A DNA stretch of 64,000 nucleotides from assembly GCA_000149265.1 (NCBI GenBank), contig CH000178.1:12812-76811 (forward strand), read 5' to 3'. The translations under genes were made by a program, and so were the position numbers. Each line of letters opens with the position of its first letter. Position 1 is the first letter of the stretch. The notes under the pieces were generated by a model. The model was not told the DNA's origin. It worked only from the letters and a program-made list of their open reading frames with translations, and searched no databases. Shown in pieces: positions 1-9,860 of this stretch. This DNA is from Ciona savignyi (taxonomy: Eukaryota > Chordata > Ascidiacea > Phlebobranchia > Cionidae).

Positions 1-4
1 CTGG

Positions 5-197
5 CAGGGGAGATACCAAACTGTGGTTGAGTTTGATAGGGGTATGGTAGGGGAGATACCGAACTGTGGTTGAGTTTGATAGGGGTATGGTTGGGGAGAT
101 ACGGAACTGTGGTTGAGTTTGATAGGGGTATGGTTGGGGAGATACGGAACTGTGGTTGAGTTTGATAGGGGTATGGTAGGGGAGATACCGAACGGTT
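5..197. repeat. 43-bp minisatellite, about 4.5 copies
   Basis: The motif AGATAC recurs at 11, 54, 97, 140 and 183, exactly 43 bases apart. Each unit reads roughly GGGGAGATACCGAACTGTGG followed by TTGAGTTTGATAGGGGTATG and a few bases. The copies differ at only a few positions. The array probably starts before the window. No coding role is visible. Confidence 0.95.
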
Positions 198-1420
198 GAA
201 GATACGGTTTGCTGCGATATTAAAATAAAGGCGATTGCAATACAAACACCCATTGTTACGTATTTCGGTTATAACGCAATTTTTGAATTTTGTTGCATCC
301 GCAAGTTCATAGCTTTATGTTTATTAAAATTTGTATGGTGCCTGTTCGACGATGGAATAGACAACATCGTCAAACGTCAGCATATGACGTGTATTTTACT
401 GTATAATCCGGTGTTCTTGTGTAACGTGTGTACCACTATATAGCGTTTTCTCATCGTAATTGTTTAGAGACGTTATAAATGCCCTTAGGAATTTTTGAAC
501 CAAACTGAAACCATAAGTGAATGACGTGTGTGTTTTAGATGGAGAATAAACCTTTATGCTGAGACATTGACTTCAGCGTTTATGTGTGGTATGAACCTTC
601 CAGTGAGGTTAAGGTCAACCTTAATCACAGCGCGGCTTGCTAGAACGTCAGGTAGAACCTTAACCCAACCCGCTACGACGACCAATAAAGTTCTAATACA
701 ATAGCGAGCTTCACAATGGGACCCCTGTTTAAAATGGACACCGCAACCTTCTCGAAACGGACAATTTTCGACGTGAACTTTAATTCGAAGTTTCAATTTC
801 ATTCGCAACGACGAGATCTCTATTGTGCACGGACTGTGTATTTTCATCAAGTCGAGACGTCGACAAGAAACCTTAAAGACACAGCCGGATTTAAGAAGCA
901 CCGTCAAACCAATCAGTTTTAAGAAGCAAGTACAAAACGCCCCGATTTCGCTGGACGATGTTGGCGACCATTCAACAAGACAACGCTCTCTATTCGATTC
1001 AAGTTCAAGACATCTTCGAAGAATTCCGTCGACGAACAAGGAAATGACGCCATTACCTTTACGAACATTTCACAGGATTGTATTGTTATTTATTTTTTGT
1101 TTTATATAGATATTCTTTTGAAATTTTTGTTAATATATTTTTTGCTTAATATGTATTTTTTTTAATCTTTAACTATTAAGTCCACATTGAGTTTTCTTAC
1201 TACTTTTCTTTGAAATAAACTATAAATGAAGTGTTTGAACCAAATTGCAGACTATAACCGTAAAGATACTCAAAACCACCCCAAAAATGTAAAAAAACAG
1301 GTAAGATCACATCTGGGACATCCCAAGAAGCGAAACTGATTCTACTGTCATAGAGACATTAAATGAAACGAACATTTTGAGCATAGTTTTGAAAAAAAAA
1401 CGTTTTTTTGCGAGACTTTT
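198..1420. other. No supported gene; possible LTR-retrotransposon remnant
   Basis: Open frames exist on both strands at 554-1109 (161 codons on the minus strand, 94 on the plus), but none shows a recognisable domain, and overlapping frames on both strands are unconvincing as genes. The stretch at about 505-570 resembles 12255-12340: both contain AAACTGAAAC, then GAATGACGTGT or GAATAACGTGT, then CTTATGCTGA and ACAT. This suggests the 3' part of a related LTR at both places, followed here by possible gag-leader sequence. I could not define LTR boundaries or a target-site duplication. Confidence 0.3.
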
Positions 1421-1426
1421 CCCTCA

Positions 1427-1790
1427 GAATTGTATGACACGGAAATAGTTGACGAGGTATTGACTAAGGAAGAGCCGCAATTAAGATAGATGAGCATGTT
1501 GCTCCCCAATCACCAGCATCTTCTGCTGAAAAACTGTTCTTCTCCAGCAAAGAGGAGCACATCACTGTGGCCATCATCGGCCACGTCGACGCTTGTAAGT
1601 CAGCAATCGGGTCAGTCTGTGCGCCTCCTTGGGATGTTGGACAAACGCAAATTGATGTACTAAAGAGACGAAGGAAAAGCAGTCGAAGTAGGACGGACGT
1701 CCGAGACCGATATGAAACATTTCACAATTTTCATTGCACCAGGAACTACGAGTTTTGTGTCGAACAGGATCGAGAAGAGTGGAGAGGTGG
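1427..1790 (+). pseudogene. GSPT: Retro-pseudogene of translation release factor eRF3 (GSPT)
   Basis: Translating the plus strand across frame changes gives the end of the eRF3 linker and the start of its GTPase domain: KEEHITVAIIGHVDACKSAIG (P-loop region), then LGMLDKRK, then RDEGKAVEVGRTS, then MKHFTIFIAPG. The phrase RDEGKAVEVG matches eRF3 rather than eEF1A, which has a RERGITIDI-type sequence there. The normal P-loop GHVDAGKS is changed to GHVDACKS. There are at least three frame breaks, the stretch between LDKR and RDEGK is shortened, and similarity fades after about 1790. No intron interrupts the regions that I can align. This fits a decayed, truncated processed copy made by LINE machinery. 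It is not functional. Confidence 0.85.
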
Positions 1791-2073
1791 TTCGTGTGTT
1801 TAACCCAGTGAACTTTGCTGTCGCCCCAGTAAGGAGGACATCGTGGCTAGCAATAAGGAGGGTCTACGACCCTGGCGGTTTATTACTGGTTGAAAGAGAC
1901 AATGTGAACTTTAATGGATTATTTTTTTGAGGTGTTAAGGATCCACAAGCGACCGGCGAAACTGAGAGTACTGTGAACACTATACAACAAACCCCTTTCT
2001 AGAAAATCCATATAAACATAACCATTTGCAAACAAGAAGGAAGGAAATGTTCAATCGAGATTCAACTTTTATT

Positions 2074-2151
2074 AGCTGTTGTATAATGAATATAGTATTA
2101 GCTATTGTGTAATGCATATAGCATTACCTATTGTGTAATGAATATAGTATT
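2074..2151. repeat. 26-bp tandem repeat, three copies
   Basis: Three successive 26-base units begin AGCTGTTGTATAATG, AGCTATTGTGTAATG and ACCTATTGTGTAATG. They differ at a few bases. Confidence 0.85.
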
Positions 2152-2920
2152 AGACTGTAAAGTTTTTATTTCTATGTGGTGGGTTTAAATTCCTTGCCAT
2201 TTTTGGACGCTCGTCGGTTTTACGTTATTGTCTTGTCTCGTTGATTACTTGATTACCTGATTTTATGTATATTTGGCTGTGACTTTTTGCTTTAAGCGAG
2301 TAGTTATGTAGTAGTGCTGTAGTTATACAGTTGTGCAGTTGCATTGTGGCGGTCAGGGATATAGACCGAGCAAGATTCAAATAAATTGGGCTGAAACGCT
2401 ACATTATAAAATAAATATCATGTAGCGTCTCAATTTTGTTGTCGCCCAGTGTGACTTTTTTATTTTGAGTTTTATTTATGTGTGACGTTATGTTCTTTTA
2501 AACCTCTTGTTTAGTTGTCGCCTTTTGTTTGGTTAACTTTGTTGTTTACAAATTTTTCTTGTTTTCCTGTGTTGGCAAGTGCATGTTTTAATCGAGTTGA
2601 ATATGTAAGAGATGTTAATATTTTTCTTTGTTATATTTATCAAGTTCGTATAGGTAATCCGAGAATCCTTCAGTTTCCGATTGCATAGCCAAACTTTATA
2701 CACTTTGTATGTGATATCCCACAATGGATTAGCTTATCAGACATCCCGTTTGTTAAATTAAAAAAAAGATATTAAATTTTGATTGGTAACTCGGAAACCC
2801 ATTAAATAATAAAAGTGGGGTTTAAATATAGTGAGGGGTAGAAAACATTATTGACTTATTTTAAAATAAGGTTTCTTTTAACCTTATTTTAACAAACCAT
2901 ATTTGTTACTTTTAACTTAC
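2152..2920. other. AT-rich, NLR intron or 3' region; weak LRR-like frame
   Basis: This stretch lies beyond the donor of the NACHT exon on the minus strand, so it should be intron or hold the next exon. A minus-strand frame at 2533-2724 reads KVWLCNRKLKDSRITYTNLI, which loosely resembles the leucine-rich repeats that follow NACHT domains. It is short, lysine- and asparagine-rich and lacks a clear acceptor. I treat it as a possible decayed LRR exon only. Confidence 0.2.
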
Positions 2921-4662
2921 CCTGGTGTTCGTAGATCCCTGTAAACCACGAAGAAAAGTTTCAGGATCTTTAGCTTTCACTGTTAAGTTGTGAAGTGCTA
3001 AAAAGGATTTGAAGGCAAACGCAAGATCACGTGCTTGGGCTGGGTTCGAAGGAACTCTCATTGTTATGTCAGTTGGTAGGCATTGTTCTACTTGTTTTAT
3101 TATTTCTTTATCATCAAGCTCATGCATCCAGCCTGACACTTTACCAAGTAAAGTATTGAAGTTGTCTTTGTTTGGATCAATTTGTTGTCTTGAAATTATA
3201 TCCAGAATCATTTTCTTTTTTTTCTCAAAATCTTTAATCTCTGAAGTTGGGAAGATAAGTTCCAGATCTGCTTTGGAAGTCGGGTTACAAATGCCAAACA
3301 TGAATCTTGCCACAACCTCCCACTGGAATTCTTCAAATAAGAAGGCGTAACGTTGAAATTGTTCATATGGCATGAAGAGCATCATGTGAACAGCAGTGAG
3401 AAATTCCTGCCACATGAGGTGAGAAAAGTAACTTCGTTTATGTCCTTCTAATATTTTCATCCTCATGCCTGATGCTTTGTCAACATATGTGTGCATAAAG
3501 TTATTGGCCATTGCTTTGTTGATGTCTACTTTGTTGAAGTCATTTATATCAAACACTAGTTGTTGTTTTTCAAATCCGTTGAAAGCTAATTGGCTTAATT
3601 TAACCAGTTCTAAGCTGATTTGTTCTTCCATCATGTCAGATTTCAAATTCTCAGAAGTCATGTAGTGAGTTAGTGCGAAGATTAAGACTTGCGTCATTGA
3701 GTTTATCTCTTTGCCTGTAGACAGACACATAAGAAGGCAAGCCATGATCAGAATGCAGTTGACCGGGACATAACACAAAGCAGAAAGGTTAGGTCGTTCC
3801 TTCAAAAAATTTTTAATTTCAGAATATCTTTCACCACAGATCTGTGTTCCGAGTTTATCTATGGCTTCTTGATCCAGACCCAGCACTTCAAGAACGAAAG
3901 TTGGTCGACAATCCGGGTGTATCTGGTAGAACTGACCTGGTCTAGAAGTCACAAGTTTCACAGCATTGGGTAGGAGAGTACCATTAAGCAAGTTCTTGAT
4001 GATGTCCACCGGTTTTGACTTTCCATCCAAAGGACAATTTTTTGGTGTTTTAGAGAAATTGGCTGCCGCTTCATCCAAACCGTCCATCACAATAACAACA
4101 TTTGGATTACTATGCAACATATTAATCAACTCTTTGTTTTCCTTGTCGCAATGAAGCCAGTTGGTAATGCTATTGTCAGTTAGGAATCGAAAAGGTGATA
4201 CTTTTTCCTCAAAGGTAACATTTTTTATTGAGATGTAGAACAAATATTCTGTTTCTGGTAGAATCATTTTATCCAGTATGGATTTGGTGACCATCTTGCT
4301 AGTTGTAGTTTTCCCGACGCCTGGCAGACCAGTCAACCCAGCAGTATTACCATGCTGTTTGATGTACTTTGCTTTAGCTGCATTAGTTGTAGACGTTGGT
4401 GCAGCTCGTGTTGCAGTTTCTTTAGCTTTATCAAACAGTTGGTTGATTGCAATCCTTGATCCATCTGTGGTGGGGATCAATGGAACGTTACGCTTCATAT
4501 GTTCTTTCCAGTCATAGTCGTCCCCATAAATAATATGCTGACGACGGACTTCAGTGATTTGAAGTTTCACTCTCGTGATTTCACGTTCAAGTTGAATTGG
4601 CAAGGCGGTTTCCCCGACAATTTCTTTTGCATGGACAGTCAACTTGCTTTTCAGTTCATTAG
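2921..4662 (-). CDS. NLR-family immune receptor, NACHT-domain exon
   Basis: One uninterrupted exon encodes about 580 residues with the NACHT ATPase signature. Counting from the leucine codon at 4642, the Walker A GLPGVGKTT is at about residues 105-113, Walker B with the acidic triad VVIVMDGLDEAA at 182-193, sensor-1 LVTSRPG at 230-236 and the winged-helix/superhelical motif YFSHLMWQEFLTAVHMML near 410. The family detects danger signals in the cytosol and oligomerises through NACHT. The exon starts after a polypyrimidine tract and CAG (acceptor at 4663-4664) and ends before GTAAGT (donor at 2920), in phase 0 after an Arg codon. Apparent extra codons to the stop at 2912 are intron. No LRR is encoded in this exon, so sensor exons must follow to the left. 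No stop or frameshift is present, unlike in the surrounding transposons, which implies selection. The N-terminal effector domain is not in this exon. Confidence 0.92.
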
Positions 4663-4854
4663 CTGTAAAAAAATAAAGATGGTAAATATATAGACCTGCC
4701 AGATTACAAGGTCAGGCGATTCACTTATGGTAAAAATACAGGGACGTGTAAAGTCATTTGAAGTAAAGTGTGCAAAACACATGAGTGATACCTATGTTAG
4801 ATATGCTACATTTAATTATTCAATTATATTAAGAATAGCTAATATGGTCTAGAT

Positions 4855-5154
4855 CAGGGGTTCCTAAACTGGGGGGCGCTCCCCCCTTAGAAGGCGTGAA
4901 AGCTTCTCAAGGGGGGCGCGAGCATGACAGTGACATATTTATGTGAAAATGGATTTTCGATGTTCGTTGTCTTCAAAAAAGCCTCGAATTAAACGACTAA
5001 TTTCCCAAAAACAGTTGCATCCTTCTCAATAAGCAGGGTAATGGCAAATAAATTATTGTTCTATTTTTCGTAAATTTGTTTTTTGAGTAGGTGAGGCGTG
5101 AGCATGAATTACAAATCTCAAGGGGGCGCGACTGAAAAAGTTTAAGAACTACTG
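4855..5154. mobile_element. hAT-type MITE (family 1), 300 bp
   Basis: The element begins CAGGGGTTCCTAAACT and ends with AGTTTAAGAACTACTG, imperfect terminal inverted repeats typical of hAT elements. It is flanked by 8-bp duplications GTCTAGAT (4847-4854) and CTCTAGAT (5155-5162), with one mismatch. Both ends carry GC-rich GGGGGCGC motifs. There is no coding capacity. It lies in the NLR intron. The element at 55630-56434 shares both ends. Confidence 0.9.
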
Positions 5155-5162
5155 CTCTAGAT

Positions 5163-6299
5163 GCAGATTGACAATTATAAGTCAGGAAATTAGGCAAATC
5201 GGCCCTGCGTTAAAAGGTTTGGTGGGTGGTCGTTCTGTTGCGGGTGACCCGGATTCGGTTCGTGATCGCGGCATCACTGATCCTGGTACTGAGAGGCGAC
5301 AGCCATCTCTCTCACTGTGACATCACAGACATACAGACCACCACCCACCCACAGACAGAATGGTAACCGAATATTCTGCTTGATTGTTGTGTATGGTTTT
5401 TGCGCCCAAATGTCCTGTTTTAGTTTTGCAGATGCAACGGACGGAATGCTTTGGCCTGTGGAGCCGTGAACCTTCTCATTTCTGCAGCAGGATAGTCGAT
5501 AAGCAACTACATGTGTTCCTATTTATTTAAAAGTTAAAAGCACATGGAAGAAAGGATGTATGTTGCATATTGCCTGATCTGCGTGTTTATTTCGACTTGT
5601 GTGTTTTGGCGACCGCAATCTGTTGTACGTGGATAATAAGTTTAGAAAAGCTGTCATGTCTCTATTATTTTACCGCCGTGAATAGTTTTCTGTCTTCTAA
5701 ACAGTAATTAACAAAAGCCGCTACGAATAATTTGTTGTGTACTGTGTAGTGACATTCGCGGCTTGTGTCATATTTGTTAAACATTAATATATTAAGTTTT
5801 TGTTAAAGTGTTTAAGTAAGCCATTATTGCAGGCCGCACAGCTGTTACAAAAGCCTATGTATATCATTTCCTGTGCGGGCCAAACCGGCTATTGTCTCCA
5901 ATATTTCCTTTTTTTAATCCTTTCCACACATTGCGCCCTACAAGCGCTTGTGTAAAAACTCTTTGTATTATATGTTTTATTATAGAAAACGCGTTTTGGG
6001 ACAAGGACCAAAATGAATCGCCTGCTGGGGCGCTGCTCAGAGCATGTCCAGGCAATTACCTTTAAAGGGGAAATGTATACCTTGTGTTAAGCGTTACTAT
6101 TTTTGACCTCTCTTGACTGTAATATTATAAAGGGGTATGTAGAGTTGATACGTCACTTCAGTTGTATGCACGAGTGATTTACCCTTTATATATAAGTTTA
6201 AAGTCTCGTCCTCCGTCGCTCTCTTTTGTTCTTACAATACAGTCCCTGAACTGCATAGCGCGTGTTCGCTATATCTCTACACCCACCAAGTTAATCGGT
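5163..6299. other. NLR intron, no gene seen
   Basis: I see no supported coding region here. Short open frames, such as the minus-strand one at 5864-6055, show no known domain. The stretch 6110-6290 has a TATATATAAG box followed by CTCGTCCTCCGTCGCTCTC and would suit an LTR-type promoter end, but I found no partner copy in the window. Confidence 0.4.
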
Positions 6300-6765
6300 G
6301 ATCAGTTTTCCTTTAATGAGAAAACCCATATAGATTTGTAACAATTTTTGCCTTGCCCAAGAACACAACCGACTAGATAGCAATCAGTTTCGGACCTGCA
6401 CCTCACAGGTTATTTGTTTTAGAGATTTTCTAGTGTGCTTCAGGCCGGATTTAGGATAGGGGGTAGGATATTCATCTTTATCCCAGTGAATGGGAAAACC
6501 AAGGGGGTTAACACACGGGCAATCGTCAGATCACCTCGCGCCCACCGTCGGGTTACCAGAGCTATTGCAGTGTGTTGTATATGTTAGACACGTTCCTTCA
6601 ATTTGGTAGAACCCATTAATCCGCTGGGTTCAGACAATGTCCGTAAATTGCCTTGCCCAAGGACACAACCAACTAGCTAGCGACCAGTTTCGCACCTGCA
6701 GCCTTTCGATTGAAAGGCGACGCACTTAACCGTTAGACCAACGGGCCGGACGTTTCTAGTGTGCT
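6300..6765 (-). repeat. tRNA-derived SINE (family 2), two adjacent partial copies
   Basis: On the minus strand the block 6453-6760 starts CGTTGGTCTAACGGTTAAGTG (A-box-like) and continues to AGGTGCGAAACTGG (B-box-like), then a conserved CCTTGGGCAAGG core and AACCCAGCGGATTAATGGG. A shorter piece at 6345-6415 repeats GCCTTGCCCAAGAACACAACCG. Related copies lie at 10865-10990, 13185-13445, 33110-33260 and 52012-52165. This is a retroposed SINE, not a tRNA gene: the tRNA part lacks a complete cloverleaf and is joined to a non-tRNA body. Confidence 0.75.
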
Positions 6766-7415
6766 TCAGGACGGACGGCTTACTGTAAAACCAAGAATCT
6801 TACAGCAGGATTCTTCTTTTTTCCAATGATGCTAAGATTGTGTTTGTAGATCCGAGCTGTACAGAGCATCGTATACTAACCCTCAATTTTCTACAAAACC
6901 CTGTGGTAGACATGCTTAATGTACAAAAAAAAAATTCAGAATTTTTCTAACTATAGAATTTTGAGTGTCTGCTTGTCAGTCTGTCTTGCTTAAATCTTTC
7001 TTTGTTTCGGATTTAAATAAACTGTATACATAACACTAACACTAATAGTCTATACTGGATTTATGGGTTCAAGTGCATAAAAGTTATGCAAATTTAGTCC
7101 ATTTTAAATATTAAATGGCAACACTAAAACCGGAAAAGAAGAAACAAAGGAAAATGACTCCAAAAAAACGCAAAAAATTAGTTAATTCTAAGCAAAAAAA
7201 TGAAAAGCATGATATCTATCGGTCTTATTAGGGATATAAAGGCTGTATGGCATCATAGAGTATATTTTTGGCATCATAGAATATATATTTAGGGATATAG
7301 TGGCTGTATGGCATCATAATATATATTAGTACTCTATGATGGCATCAAGCAATTTCTATGAGAAAAAAAATCTTTTTTTTGGGGGGCCGATTCTTCTTTT
7401 TATAAACTATACATA
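6766..7415. other. NLR intron, AT-rich with a short direct repeat
   Basis: No gene is seen. Between about 7228 and 7345 the phrase TAGGGATATA, then GGCTGTATGGCATCATA occurs twice, with further GGCATCATAGA copies between, making a small degenerate repeat next to the SINE at 7420. Confidence 0.5.
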
Positions 7416-7600
7416 CAGCGCCGGTCAGCTCATATGGTACCACTATCAGTAGCACGTCAAACTGTCAGGCGAAAGGTGATGGGTTTAAAACCAAATGCTG
7501 GCTGTTCGGTTGTGTAGGCCATGCACTAAGTTGACATTGCTTGAAACCAGTGGAATAATAGGACAACACTAAAAGGAAGGAAACTGCTCACACTTTTTCC
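7416..7600 (+). repeat. tRNA-derived SINE (family 3)
   Basis: The plus strand has an A-box-like GTCAGCTCATATGGTACCAC and a B-box-like GATGGGTTTAAAACC, followed by CACTAAGTTGACATTGCTTG and AAACCAGTGGAATAATAG. A second copy, with the better B box GGGTTCGAAACC, lies at about 38635-38810 inside a Mutator-like element. The flanking CATCAAGCAATTTCTATGAG at 7342-7362 also resembles that element's terminal region, so this may be a decayed copy of the whole element. Confidence 0.65.
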
Positions 7601-7639
7601 GGGAAAACTAACTCTAACCCCGACCTCTACCTGACACTA

Positions 7640-8480
7640 ATTCTGCAGGGATTCGCCCTGTATTCACCACAATTCAAACATCTGCGATAAGGTGACGTCA
7701 TCCACTTGAAAACCGCAGAATCATCCTGGGAACGTCTCAACGTATGACGTAATGGAAGAATGTGCGGTTGGTCAACTGATTATGTCGTATTCGTCACGAG
7801 TTACCTCAGGCCTGGTCATGTGTGATAAAATGAGACGGGCGTGATATAGTGCTTGAACTTACTGCAGATAAGTGTGAGAAAAAACGAGGCTTTGGACGAA
7901 CTCGAGGCCGTGGGTGGAACCAGAAGCAGAACTAAGAGACAGCAGAAAGAGGATGAACGCGTGAGTTCTGCCGCAAAAATAGTAGAAGACTGCGGTCGGG
8001 TGCGGCGGGAGGGACCGGCCTTGACGGCTTCGTCGCACAGTCGACACAGAAAGAACAATAGGAACAAGCGACGATCTGTCCCATTTTCATGCCGCTACAA
8101 GCGATGAAAAATTGACGGATCGGCTTTCTGAAATTAGTGATCAGTCTGTAATCCCCGAAAAAAATGATAAAATAAGTTAAATCTTCAGAGTTATTTGCTT
8201 ATGCATTGCACGACAGCCTTTGTGTATTTTCGAGGTCATTTATTCGTCGATACCGAATATTTCAAAACTGGAAAGCATTACCTACTCTAAACTTTAAAGG
8301 ACCTTGAACAAATATATAGCGTGAATTGGGAAGACAAAGATGTCATTTAAATCAACATATTTTAAACGAAAAATCCCCCAAAATATAAAACACTTCACTA
8401 ATTATAAAACATAATAACTACCACAATCGTTTCAAAACAACCTTATTCGATGGAGAACTGCTAAATATACGGGTGTCACA
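7640..8480. other. NLR intron; unassigned 84-codon frame
   Basis: A plus-strand frame at 7853-8107 is rich in Arg, Lys, Glu and Ser (for example RSRTKRQQKEDERVSSAAK) and follows an acceptor-like CTTACTGCAG. The region is locally GC-richer than its flanks. It matches no family that I recognise; it might be part of a retroelement ORF1, because an R1-like fragment begins 400 bases further on. The rest appears empty. Confidence 0.25.
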
Positions 8481-8484
8481 AAAC

Positions 8485-9860
8485 AAAAACCCTGTTGTTT
8501 CTGTTCTGTTTACATGGCTGGTGATGACCCCACGGAACCACCACCGCACACGATGCGAGAACTCGTCACCCACTGTGAACAATCAAACCTTCGTCTGCTC
8601 ATCGGAACAGATGCAAACGCTCACCATTACTACTGGGAAAATTATTCCAAACATGCCCATATGGAGTACAGTGGAACCCCGCTTACCTGACCACTATGGG
8701 ACCGTCATCAAGCGGTCGCGTTAGTGGGGTGGTCGTGTTAGCGGGGTGGTCGTGTTAGCGCATTTTGCATCATATGTAGCCAAAACGTCTGCCTTTTTAC
8801 TATTTTTTACCAAATGCCATTATTTTTATCAGATACTGCAGAATAAATTTAAACAACTGTTAGTTCTGACCTATATCTTATAACATAATCTTTTTAGTTG
8901 AGTTAAATTCAAAGTTTTGGACCAAAATATGGTGATCCTGGTAAATAGGTGGTCATATTATCGAGGTGGTCGCCAAGCAGGGTTCCGCTGTATTTAATGA
9001 GCACCCAACTGTCAGTATGCAACACTGTGAACTCTCCGACCTTTGTCGCCAGACACAAAGCCAAGATTCTTGATCTCACGCTGTGCTTTGCCAACCTGCT
9101 TTCAAAGGTGAAAAGTAAAAAGTCAATAAAGAAGCCCCTCCCTTTTTCCGACCACCAGTTCATACGTTTTCGAGTGAACAACTAACTTTCCATTCACCGT
9201 GGACTCGATCTTGGGAGTCGGATTGGGAGTCAGCACAATCGATTCACACGCGAGCAGCACCGAGTAATTATATCCTCCTAAAAACGCAACGGTGAAAATA
9301 CAGAGGCTTAACCCTCCCAGAGAAAGAGTCAAGCAACCATCCAAAAACTGATGCGAATGTTAACCTGCTTGCAAATATGAGAATTACTGTCACCTGAGTA
9401 AAAGAACATATGACACTTATTTCTAATGGTATGTCCCCACCAAAAACCTCTTAAGGTTTAGACTCCTGTCGAGTGTGAAGAAGCATTGATGTGGATCTTT
9501 ACGGAAATCTAATAGCGATTTCAGCAGCATTCCATCTAAAACCTTACACGTTCTATCCCACAAAGATGGCTGGGCGCGAGAGTGGTTTTCCCATGACTAC
9601 ACACTGGCAAAAGCCTACCGACCCCGGAGTCTCATGTCATTTCTGATGAAGGGCTTTGAGAGACTCATACTTTGGTATCTGCAGGAGGGACCTATTGGAC
9701 GATCCCCCTACACCCCAGCCAATATGCATATAGAGCGGGATTTTCTACCAAATATGCGCTCCACAATAGGATCATCAAACTGAAGAAGGCGGTCCTTCAT
9801 AATCCTATGCTCTCGGCGTTTCCTGGATATTAAGGGAGCCTTCTGCCACTTTTGATTGCT
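8485..9860 (+). pseudogene. R1-like LINE fragment A (endonuclease and RT remnants)
   Basis: The frame starting near 8513 reads MAGDDPTEPPP, then LLIGTDANAHHYYW, the catalytic Asp/Asn region of an apurinic-type endonuclease of the R1/Jockey group. After an inserted MITE it continues NSPTFVARHKAKILDLTL and SDHQFIRFRVN (the SDH motif). A large internal deletion then leads to RT sequence at 9535-9860: AYRP-type region, LMKGFERLILWYLQEGPIG and a frameshifted LDIKGAF. It matches the longer copy at 58.6-61.9 kb over the shared parts. Frameshifts and the deletion make it inactive. It sits in the NLR intron in antisense orientation to the gene. Confidence 0.85.
8669..8990. mobile_element. Tc1/mariner-like MITE, 322 bp
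   Basis: The terminal inverted repeats are CAGTGGAACCCCGCTTA at the left and the complement of AAGCAGGGTTCCGCTG at the right, flanked by the dinucleotide TA on both sides (8667-8668 and 8991-8992). It splits R1 fragment A; the other R1 copy at about 60605-60630 shows the uninterrupted site GGAGTATTTAATGAGCAC. There is no coding capacity. Sub-terminal GTGGTCGTGTTAGCG motifs are repeated. Confidence 0.93.

Noticed and set aside
554..1109. Overlapping long open frames on both strands (161 and 94 codons)
   Set aside because: No domain, no splice or start context, and mutual overlap on opposite strands; at most retroelement remnants.
2912..2920. Native C-terminus of the NLR protein at the stop codon at 2912
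   Set aside because: The last two codons fall within a strong GTAAGT donor; the exon more likely ends at 2921.
3009..4693. Plus-strand open frames opposite the NACHT exon
   Set aside because: They are antisense shadows of the conserved coding exon.
6650..6760. tRNA gene on the minus strand
   Set aside because: The tRNA-like head is joined to a conserved non-tRNA body repeated elsewhere in the window; a SINE.
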